NCBI GenBank assembly: GCA_009781185.1
Contig: WQYP01000032.1
Location: 1-33,780, forward strand
Source: Phycisphaerales bacterium
Lineage (GTDB): Bacteria > Planctomycetota > Phycisphaerae > WQYP01
Length of the DNA stretch: 33,780 bases
Direction of reading: 5' to 3'
This document shows, in pieces, positions 23,152-29,138 of the stretch. Made by a program: the position numbers and the translations under genes. The notes under the pieces were generated by a model. The model was given only the letters and a program-made list of their open reading frames with translations. It made no database searches and had not been told where the DNA came from. Numbering within the stretch: the first letter of the stretch is position 1; each line of letters opens with the position of its first letter.

Positions 23152-24249
23152 CTATCTCTGTGCCTGGAACGCTCCGTCGGCCTGCCCGATCTTACGAATC
23201 ATGATCGCCGTATATACCGGATTTTTGAATTTGATTTTCCAGATGCTGCGGGCTCGATCCACCATCCGCACTCTGTAAGGAGGCGCCAACTGAATCAACG
23301 TGACGGCAATCACAAGGACCACGAAAAACGTGAAGAAGCCCGTCATGATCCAGAACTGGGCCGCATCCGGCCGCGTCTCCCTGGCGATCAGCCTCGAAAC
23401 CACGTACGCCGCCAGGAAGGCCAGCAGTAAGCCCGCTGCCACCCGGAGGAGAAACCGTTTCGTGATCTGCCATTGACAAGCTTTGCAAATCGGCACATTC
23501 AACGGCGTTTTCGCCATCCTCAGAGGCGCAACGTACCACCGCTCCGACGCTCCCAGACAGACACAACACATCGCATCAAAATGCAACTGCCCCGGCCGAA
23601 ACACCGCCCAATTTGCACCCCTCTCCAGATCCACTTCCACGCTTGCCACCGGCACAACAATCGTGTGACCATCATTGGTCTGCTGCTGCACCAACGCCGG
23701 CGGCGTACCCGGCGGCACCACCGGCTGACCGTTCACCAACCGGTTCGGATCGATCCGCCAACGCAACGCATGGCGAATCATCAGGGCTATCAACGCTACC
23801 GCAACGCCGCTCAAAAGAACGTACCACAAGACAGGATTCGCAAAGCCCCGCGGTTTTCCCAGGCCATTGAGGCCATAGATATCCGTTAACAGCACAATCA
23901 CGCCGACGACCGCCGCCACGAAGAGGGTAAACACCGCGATCTTCGTCCAAACCGTGTAACATTGTTTTCGGAACGCCTTGATCGCCGCGGCGTTCACCCA
24001 GCGGCACTTGGGACACGGAACCATCTCCACATCACGTGAAAGCCGCTTGGCCAAGTTTTTCCGCGCCGCCTTCTCCGCCCGTGCTTTCGCGGATTTTTGT
24101 CCGAGTCCATAGAGAGCCGCCCCTGCCCCTGTCCCCGCTCGCACCAGTTCGTAGTGAAACTCCGTCGAACACTTCTCACAGACAACCGGGCGCATCACAC
24201 TGCCAGGCACCGTCGCGGTAAAGGTCCTCCAATAGTAAACAATAAACAT
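23152..24249 (-). CDS. Zinc-ribbon membrane protein, unknown function
   Basis: The 365-residue protein starts with two zinc knuckles (Cys24/Cys27 in CEKC and Cys79/Cys82 in CPKC) separated by a basic Ala/Lys-rich helix (LYGLGQKSAKARAEKAARKN), then two membrane helices (about 100-122 and 140-160), a soluble middle part with two more Cys pairs (MCCVCLG; ICKAC), and two further helices (about 268-285 and 302-320). It is probably an inner-membrane protein. The start (24249) is 6 bases after the lpxD stop and GAGGTGA precedes it, so it is likely translated from the lpxD transcript. An internal start at Met19 (24195) is possible. I see no family name I can defend. Confidence 0.7.
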   Translation of the reverse strand: MFIVYYWRTFTATVPGSVMRPVVCEKCSTEFHYELVRAGTGAGAALYGLGQKSAKARAEKAARKNLAKRLSRDVEMVPCPKCRWVNAAAIKAFRKQCYTVWTKIAVFTLFVAAVVGVIVLLTDIYGLNGLGKPRGFANPVLWYVLLSGVAVALIALMIRHALRWRIDPNRLVNGQPVVPPGTPPALVQQQTNDGHTIVVPVASVEVDLERGANWAVFRPGQLHFDAMCCVCLGASERWYVAPLRMAKTPLNVPICKACQWQITKRFLLRVAAGLLLAFLAAYVVSRLIARETRPDAAQFWIMTGFFTFFVVLVIAVTLIQLAPPYRVRMVDRARSIWKIKFKNPVYTAIMIRKIGQADGAFQAQR

Positions 24250-24255
24250 GACTTA

Positions 24256-25344
24256 TCACCTCGAGTTTCGAGTTTCGAGTTTCGAGTTTTCTTCTGGCTT
24301 CTGGCTTCTGGCTTCTGGCTTCTCTCCCAGCTTCTTTTCCAGTTCCTTCACCCGCTTGGCCAGTTCCGGCAGTCTCAGCGTGTTGAGGAAAATCCGTTTC
24401 ACTTCGGTTGCCGCCATCGCCGGTGTGCCGACGATCTCCGCATTCGGCTCCGGGTTCGTCATCACGCCCGCTTGTGCGCCGACTTTCACAAAATCAGGAA
24501 TATCCAAGTGTCCGTTCACGCCCGCCTGTCCCGCCATGACCACGTATTTGCCGGTGTTCGTCGAGCCGGCGATGCCGACCTGCGAGATCAGCAGATTCCC
24601 CTGCCCGATCCGGCAATTGTGACCCACCACCACCAGGTTCCCGATCTTCGTCCCTCGTCCCACCACCGTACTGCCCAACGCCGCCCGCTCCACCACCGCG
24701 TTGCAGCCGATCTCCACGTCATCCTCGATCCGCACATTCCCCCGCTGCGGCATCTTGTGGTGCACCCCGCCCTCCTGGGCATACGAAAACCCGTCCGACC
24801 CAATCACCGTCCCCGCATTAATCAGACACCGATCCCCGATCACGCACTCCTCGTACACCGTCACGCTCGGATAAAGGACCGTTTCTTTGCCGATCTTCAC
24901 GCCGCGTTGCAGCGTCACGTGCGAATAGACCGTCGTGGCGTCTCCGATCTCAACGTTCTCTCCGATGACCGCGAACGGATGCACGCTGACATTCTTGCCC
25001 AGCTTTGCCGTCGGATGAATTGCCGCCTGTTGGCTAATTCCGACGCTCTCATGCCGCCGCTGCCCGTGGAGCATCACCATCGTCTGCTGCCACGCATAAT
25101 ACGCGTTCTTCGCCTCAATTAGCGTTAATCCCGCCTCCCCACCACCCTTCACGGTGCCCGGGGCCACAATCACGCACCCCGCCCGCGTCGTATCGAGTTC
25201 CCTGGCATATTTCGCATTGTGCAGCAGCGACACCTGCTCCGCCGTCGCCTCCATCAGCGTATTGCACGACTCCACCACTTTTGTTCCATCTCCCACGACT
25301 ACGCCGCCCACCGCTTTCGCCAATTCCGCAACAGTCATCGCCAT
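24256..25344 (-). CDS. lpxD: UDP-3-O-acylglucosamine N-acyltransferase (LpxD) with repeat-derived tail
   Basis: LpxD adds the amide-linked acyl chain to UDP-3-O-acylglucosamine in lipid A synthesis, so the organism probably makes lipid A. The 362 residues comprise the N-terminal domain (MAMTVAELAKAVGG to about 100) and the left-handed beta-helix of hexapeptide repeats (AAIHPTAKLGKNVSVHPFAV, IGENVEIGDATTVYSHV, NLVVVGHNCRIGQGNLLIS). The conserved VVVGHNCRIG contains the catalytic histidine. A short coiled C-terminus (LNTLRLPELAKRVKELEKK) follows. The last 25 or so residues (EKPEARSQKPEENSKLETRNSR) are encoded by two 7-bp-period repeats and are probably not native. The start at 25344 follows GGAGG; 25407 is longer but lacks support. 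Confidence 0.93.
   Translation of the reverse strand: MAMTVAELAKAVGGVVVGDGTKVVESCNTLMEATAEQVSLLHNAKYARELDTTRAGCVIVAPGTVKGGGEAGLTLIEAKNAYYAWQQTMVMLHGQRRHESVGISQQAAIHPTAKLGKNVSVHPFAVIGENVEIGDATTVYSHVTLQRGVKIGKETVLYPSVTVYEECVIGDRCLINAGTVIGSDGFSYAQEGGVHHKMPQRGNVRIEDDVEIGCNAVVERAALGSTVVGRGTKIGNLVVVGHNCRIGQGNLLISQVGIAGSTNTGKYVVMAGQAGVNGHLDIPDFVKVGAQAGVMTNPEPNAEIVGTPAMAATEVKRIFLNTLRLPELAKRVKELEKKLGEKPEARSQKPEENSKLETRNSR
24261..24323. repeat. Two 7-bp-period arrays forming the lpxD 3' end
   Basis: About four copies of GAGTTTC (24263-24288) adjoin about four and a half copies of TTCTGGC (24292-24322). Both are translated as the LpxD tail, each as repeats of seven residues per 21 bases. The ribosome-binding site of the next gene lies immediately after. 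Confidence 0.8.
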
Positions 25345-25359
25345 GTCAACCTCCACGAA

Positions 25360-25384
25360 CAGAGCCACAATCGTAAGAGTGCGG
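25360..25384 (+). repeat. Fragment of a palindromic family A variant
   Basis: CAGAGCCACAATCGTAAGAG followed by TGCGG resembles the left arm of the A-T-richer variant at 28935-28994. No right arm follows. It lies between the lpxD ribosome-binding site and the terminator of the PEP-CTERM gene. Confidence 0.4.
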
Positions 25385-25388
25385 TCCT

Positions 25389-25419
25389 TAAAAAGAAAGC
25401 CCCGCACGGATGCGGGGCT
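25389..25419 (-). terminator. Rho-independent terminator of first PEP-CTERM gene
   Basis: On the minus strand AGCCCCGCA, the loop TCCG and TGCGGGGCT form a 9-bp GC-rich stem followed by TTCTTTTTAA. It lies 30 bases after the stop of the gene at 25450. Confidence 0.85.
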
Positions 25420-25449
25420 CGTGGAGAAGCGAACGTATGGAGCAGTCGT

Positions 25450-26184
25450 TTAGTTACGGCGGCGACGGTAGAGCAGGGCGCCGGCGCCGAGTCCCAGCAG
25501 CGAGAGGGAGGCGGGTTCGGGGACGGGCGGATTGTTGGGGTTGACGATGATGATGATGCTGAATTCTCTCTTGTAAATCGAGGCGCTGTCGCCGAGGGGA
25601 GCAGAAGCATACAAACTGTTGTCGATGGCAATGTCATAATCGCTGTAAGACCCGGTGAGGGAAGAGGTGGCGGTAGCGGTCCACGTACGCCTGTTGAAAG
25701 TGGAGACCAAACTGTCCTCGGAAGAGTTGAAGGCATTGCCGTCTCCCGTGACGGTCAGGCCACCCATGACATCGACCGTGCCGGAGCCGGTGGTGGAATA
25801 AAAGCCGCCTTCGTTGAGCATCACGGTGATGGAGGTGGGTTCATCGAAGTGGATATCGAGGACCAGGTGGCCGTCGGTCGTTTGCATGACGTACGCGCTG
25901 CCGCCGCCACCGATCACGGCACTGAAGTTCAAAGAAAGAGCATTGCTGAAGTCGAAGGTAATCATGCCGGTGCTGTCGGTCACAACGGGGGAACCCCTCG
26001 TGGTGTAAAGGTTGCCCCCATCGAACATCTGGTCGTTGTTGGGATCGACACCGTCGGTGCGATAAATCTCGGAGTTGCCGGTAAGCCCGTAGGTGTAGGC
26101 TGCCCTTGCGGAGCCCGCTGACGCGACGATGGCAGCCGCTCCGACACAGGCTGCCAAGGCGAACGAACGAATGGATTTGCTCAT
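25450..26184 (-). CDS. PEP-CTERM secreted protein, paralogue 1
   Basis: The 244-residue protein has a signal peptide (MSKSIRSFALAACVGAAAIVASAGSARA), an extracellular region rich in Ser, Thr, Gly and Asp, and a PEP-CTERM sorting tail (VPEPASLSLLGLGAGALLYRRRR), which exosortase is known to process in other bacteria. It is expected to be exported and released or anchored at the surface. It shares with the next paralogue GSPVV.DS.G.ITF, the block QTTDGHLVL.IHFDEPTSI and NEGG, with GTV.V.GG. No enzyme motif is seen. AGGGAGAG precedes the start at 26184; the longer reading from 26229 is not favoured. Its neighbour at 26626-27369 arose by duplication. Confidence 0.88.
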   Translation of the reverse strand: MSKSIRSFALAACVGAAAIVASAGSARAAYTYGLTGNSEIYRTDGVDPNNDQMFDGGNLYTTRGSPVVTDSTGMITFDFSNALSLNFSAVIGGGGSAYVMQTTDGHLVLDIHFDEPTSITVMLNEGGFYSTTGSGTVDVMGGLTVTGDGNAFNSSEDSLVSTFNRRTWTATATSSLTGSYSDYDIAIDNSLYASAPLGDSASIYKREFSIIIIVNPNNPPVPEPASLSLLGLGAGALLYRRRRN

Positions 26185-26434
26185 AGTTCTCTCCCTAAAA
26201 AGACACCGCGCCGAACAAATGCGCGACATCTATACAACACTTCATACCCTGCGACACACGCGGACGCAGAGCATAAGTTCCTGATTGTGGCAACGCAGAA
26301 CAGACGTGCCTTGATCGCAGCGGCGACTCTCAAAGGAAAGAAAGGGGGATGGGAAAATCACACCGTGAAGTGAATACCGTGAAGTGACTCTCTCTCTCTC
26401 GCTCGTTAGTCTCTCTCTCCGCTATAAACCATTC
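26185..26434 (-). promoter_or_regulatory. Long 5' leader of PEP-CTERM gene 1
   Basis: About 250 bases separate the predicted start site from the ATG, with no ORF. Blocks are shared with the leader of gene 2: a 15-base identical AGCGGAGAGAGAGAC (26409-26423 reversed), a further GAGAGAGAGAGT run, ACTTCA(C/T)GGTGTG, and a GGACGC(A/G)GA region. It may fold or bind a regulator. Confidence 0.5.
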
Positions 26435-26440
26435 AGAAGG

Positions 26441-26468
26441 AATTTACCCCAGAAAAAGCGGTAGTCAA
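26441..26468 (-). promoter_or_regulatory. Predicted promoter of PEP-CTERM gene 1
   Basis: On the minus strand TTGACT (26468-26463), 16 bases, TAAATT (26446-26441). The same arrangement with the same spacing occurs at 27628-27601, and upstream of both stands GATTTTAG and an A-run, so the pair supports itself by conservation. Confidence 0.6.
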
Positions 26469-26557
26469 ATACCAAATGCCAAAATAGTTTTTTTTCTCCA
26501 AGGCCCCTAAAATCGGCATTCCGGAGTCCTGAAACAAGTGATTATTGGATACAGCCG

Positions 26558-26589
26558 AAAAAAGAAAAGCCCCACACTCATGCGGAGCT
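26558..26589 (-). terminator. Rho-independent terminator of second PEP-CTERM gene
   Basis: On the minus strand AGCTCCGCA, the loop TGAG and TGTGGGGCT form a 9-pair stem with two G-T pairs, followed by a T-rich tract TTTTCTTTTTTC. It lies 36 bases after the stop of the gene at 26626. It resembles the terminator of gene 1. Confidence 0.75.
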
Positions 26590-26625
26590 CACGAAAAAAC
26601 GGCTTATATGTGAAGATGGAGAAAA

Positions 26626-27369
26626 TCAGCCCCGCCGACGACGATAGAACAAGGCGCCGGCGCCGATCCCCAACAGCGAGAGCGACGCGGGCTCCGGAAC
26701 GTAAGGCGGATTGCCGCCGCCGGGGATGATTTCAATGGTAAAGGTGCGTTTCCAGATGGAGGCGCTGCCGTTGGAGGCGTCAGCGAACAAGCTGTTGTCG
26801 ATGATGATCTGGTAATCGGTGTAGAGTCCGTTGAGAGGGGTTGTGGTAGCGGAAGCGTCCCACTTGCCCGTGTTATCGTCGATGTTCACGTCCAGGACAC
26901 TGGTACTGGATTCGGTGCCAATGGGACTGACGGCTTCAACGACGATCATGCCGCCGTCGACGTTGACGGTGCCGTCGCCGGAGGTCCTGAAAACGCCGCC
27001 TTCGTTGATGATGGCGCTGATGGACGTCGGTTCATCGAAGTGGATATTGAGCACGAGGTGACCATCGGTAGTTTGCTGGATAATCGAGCCGGGGGCGCCG
27101 GCGCTGAAGGCCGCGGAAATGCAGGCGTTGAAGTTGAAGGTAATCACACCATTGCTGTCGACCACAACGGGGGAACCTTTGGCGGTGTAAAGGGGACCCA
27201 GGTCGCTATGGAAGTATTGGAGGGGGGGTTGATTGACAAGGGTATCGCGAGCGGAGTTATCGGCCGCGATCTCGTAGCCGATGAAAGCGGCGCTTGCGGT
27301 GCCTGCGGACGCGGCGATGGCTGACACTCCCAAGCAGGCGGACAGTGCGAACGTACGGATGGATTTCAT
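26626..27369 (-). CDS. PEP-CTERM secreted protein, paralogue 2
   Basis: The 247-residue protein begins with a signal peptide (MKSIRTFALSACLGVSAIAASAGTASA) and ends with the PEP-CTERM tail (VPEPASLSLLGIGAGALFYRRRR). Between them lies the same domain as paralogue 1, with GSPVVVDSNGVITFNF, the QTTDGHLVLNIHFDEPTSI block, NEGG and GDGTVNVDGG. Two Tyr-rich segments (YTDYQIIIDNSLF in this copy, YSDYDIAIDNSLY in the other) align near the end. TTAGGGAGAGA precedes the start. Tandem orientation, shared leader and shared terminator type point to duplication of the whole transcription unit. The function is not known; surface or matrix protein is the general expectation. Confidence 0.88.
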   Translation of the reverse strand: MKSIRTFALSACLGVSAIAASAGTASAAFIGYEIAADNSARDTLVNQPPLQYFHSDLGPLYTAKGSPVVVDSNGVITFNFNACISAAFSAGAPGSIIQQTTDGHLVLNIHFDEPTSISAIINEGGVFRTSGDGTVNVDGGMIVVEAVSPIGTESSTSVLDVNIDDNTGKWDASATTTPLNGLYTDYQIIIDNSLFADASNGSASIWKRTFTIEIIPGGGNPPYVPEPASLSLLGIGAGALFYRRRRG

Positions 27370-27594
27370 GACTCTCTCTCCCTAAAAAAGGACATTGAAC
27401 TAAAATGTACAACTGCGCCACACACGGACGCGGAATAGACCCTCAATTGCGACACCGCAGAATAGGCACGCCTACCCTGCAATTACAGCAGCCAACTTTC
27501 GAGGAAAGAAACGAGGGAAGAGGGGGGAAAACACACCATGAAGTAACTCTCTCTCTCACTACCGTCTCTCTCTCCGCTGAGCCTTAATGCTTAA
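27370..27594 (-). promoter_or_regulatory. Long 5' leader of PEP-CTERM gene 2
   Basis: About 225 bases without an ORF precede the ATG. The identical AGCGGAGAGAGAGAC (27564-27578 reversed) lies near its start, then AGTGAGAGAGAGAGT, ACTTCATGGTGTG, and a GGACGCGGA segment in the same order as in gene 1. Confidence 0.5.
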
Positions 27595-27600
27595 CGGCTG

Positions 27601-27628
27601 AGCTTAACGCCTCGAGCGAAAGTGTCAA
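27601..27628 (-). promoter_or_regulatory. Predicted promoter of PEP-CTERM gene 2
   Basis: On the minus strand TTGACA (27628-27623), a 16-base spacer, TAAGCT (27606-27601). Spacing equals that of gene 1. Upstream lie an A-run and GATTTTAGTGGGCTT. Confidence 0.55.
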
Positions 27629-27788
27629 GTCAAAAATACGTTTTTTTTTTCTAAGCCCACTAAAATCGATGTTCAAAAGGCCAAAAATCGGCAATTATGA
27701 GACATGTCCGAGAAAATACAAAGTTGCCCAAATTACACGACCACTGAACCCAGGGCTAACGGACGTGGAACTCCACAATGCAATTGAA

Positions 27789-28901
27789 CTACCACTGAAC
27801 CTGCCCCTGGTAGCGGACGGTGGCGCTGCCCTGGGTGATGCTGCCGATGGGATAGGCGGCGAGATTAAACGCGGCAAGATGGGAAATGATGGAAGCTGTA
27901 GCGTCTGGAGCGCAGACGAGAGTCATGCCGACACCCATATTGAAGGTCTTGAGCATGTCGGCCTCGGGAACATTCCCCAGTTGTTGAATGAGTTTGAAGA
28001 GCGGAAGCACGCGTAAAGCGGCGGCGTCGATGAGCGCGTCCATGGACGGAGGGAGAATGCGATTGAGATTGCCTGCGATGCCGCCACCGGTGATGTGAGC
28101 CAGACCGCGAAGAGGCGGGACTGTCGCTCCCTTACGGTCGCGGCTCGGATTGTTGCCCTCCCCCCTACCGGCCTGATCAGCAAAGACCTTTTTCAACGGC
28201 TGATAATAGCAGGTGTGCGGTTTAAGAATGGCGTCGATGAATGTTTCCTGCTGACCGTGCTCGTTGGTGAAGAGTTGGTTGGGGAGGTTGGGGTGTTGAG
28301 CGAGCAGAGCGCGGACGAGCGAGTAGCCGTTGGTGTGGAGGCCGTTGGAGGGGATAGCGAGAACGGTGTCTCCGAGCTGAATATGGCGACCGTCGATGAT
28401 GTTCTCTTTGTCAACGACGCCGACGATGGAGGAGGAGAGAATGTAAGTCCCGGCGTCGAGGACGCCGGGCTGTTCGGAGGTTTCGCCGCCGATGAGGAGG
28501 CAGTCGTTCCGCCGGCACGCGTCATTCACCGCACCCACAATCGCTAAAACAACATCCTTCTGCAGTTTCCCGCAAACGATGCAATCCTGCACAATCAGCG
28601 GCTGTGCCCCGACGACGATAATATCGTTGATCAAATGATGGATCATATCGTAAGCGACAGAAGCCGGCCGTCCCGGCCCGGGATACTGCATCACCATTTT
28701 CTGTTTCGACCCCGGCTCTTCGGTCTTCATCACGAGAACCGGTTTTGGGATGCCGGGAAAAGACGCCTCAAAGAGCGCCGCAAAAGCGCCCGGACGATGA
28801 AGCACACGCGGATCTTTTGTCGCCATGGTACTGGCCATCTGCTGCTTGGCCGCATCGGCAGTATCAATGGAAACGCCAGCTTTTTCGTAGGAGAGGGACA
28901 T
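27789..28901 (-). CDS. purM: Phosphoribosylformylglycinamidine cyclo-ligase (PurM) with repeat insertion
   Basis: PurM closes the imidazole ring of FGAM, using ATP, to form AIR in purine synthesis. The 370 residues show the AIR-synthase fold: SYEKAGVSIDTADAAKQQM at the N-terminus, IGGETSEQPG, GDTVLAIPSNGLHTNGYSL with the conserved SNGLHTNGYSL, GLAHITGGGIAGNLNRILP and FNMGVGM near the end. A stretch before GLAHITGGG (about GRGEGNNPSRDRKGATVPPL) is absent from ordinary family members and corresponds to half of a family A palindrome (28123-28146) plus flank; the catalytic motifs on both sides are intact. GAGG lies about 7 bases before the start. It is convergent with nothing near; the downstream 160 bases hold the promoter of PEP-CTERM gene 2. 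Confidence 0.94.
   Translation of the reverse strand: MSLSYEKAGVSIDTADAAKQQMASTMATKDPRVLHRPGAFAALFEASFPGIPKPVLVMKTEEPGSKQKMVMQYPGPGRPASVAYDMIHHLINDIIVVGAQPLIVQDCIVCGKLQKDVVLAIVGAVNDACRRNDCLLIGGETSEQPGVLDAGTYILSSSIVGVVDKENIIDGRHIQLGDTVLAIPSNGLHTNGYSLVRALLAQHPNLPNQLFTNEHGQQETFIDAILKPHTCYYQPLKKVFADQAGRGEGNNPSRDRKGATVPPLRGLAHITGGGIAGNLNRILPPSMDALIDAAALRVLPLFKLIQQLGNVPEADMLKTFNMGVGMTLVCAPDATASIISHLAAFNLAAYPIGSITQGSATVRYQGQVQW
28123..28146. repeat. Half copy of palindromic family A inside purM
   Basis: GTCGCTCCCTTACGGTCGCG followed by GCTC is the right arm of family A. Its left arm is missing. It is read in frame in PurM as SRDRKGAT on the minus strand. Confidence 0.85.
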
Positions 28902-28934
28902 CGGGACCTCGCGGGATAAGAGAAGGGGCTGAAA

Positions 28935-28994
28935 TCAGAGCCGCAATCGTAAGATTGCGGTTACGATAACGCAATCTTACGATTGCGACTCTGA
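28935..28994. repeat. Palindromic repeat, A-T-richer variant of family A
   Basis: TCAGAGCCGCAATCGTAAGA with TTGCG is mirrored by CGCAATCTTACGATTGCG with ACTCTGA. It keeps the TCAGAGCCGC and CGTAAG landmarks of family A, but the intervening bases are changed in both arms so that pairing is kept. It sits in the divergent gap between purM and the rhamnosidase gene. Confidence 0.8.
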
Positions 28995-29011
28995 CGATTG
29001 CGGTTCTGGGG

Positions 29012-29112
29012 CTGATTTAGCCCCCGGCTCTGCCGGGGGGCATACCGGTGATGCTCATTCCGCGAGAACATCACTGGCTCGCCTCCCCCGGCGGAGCCGG
29101 GGGCTAATACAG
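29012..29112. repeat. GC-rich long palindrome, TTAGCCCCCGGC type
   Basis: CTGATTTAGCCCCCGGCTCT and GCCGGGG on the left are mirrored by CCCCCGGCGGAGCCGGGGGC and TAATACAG on the right around a spacer of about 50 bases. It lies 27 bases before the rhamnosidase start, in the divergent gap. It belongs to the same general type as 8439-8532 and 13831-14002, with a TTAGCC landmark. Confidence 0.8.
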
Positions 29113-29138
29113 TCCATCCACTTGCCAGGAGACTATTT

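Noticed and set aside
25219..26121. 300-residue plus-strand ORF opposite lpxD and the PEP-CTERM gene
   Set aside because: It spans two real genes on the other strand, including the terminator between them.
26423..26500. Sigma54 promoter for the PEP-CTERM gene
   Set aside because: TTGGCATTTGG upstream resembles a -24 box, but the GC expected 10 bases after GG is missing; the sigma70-like pair with conserved spacing fits better.
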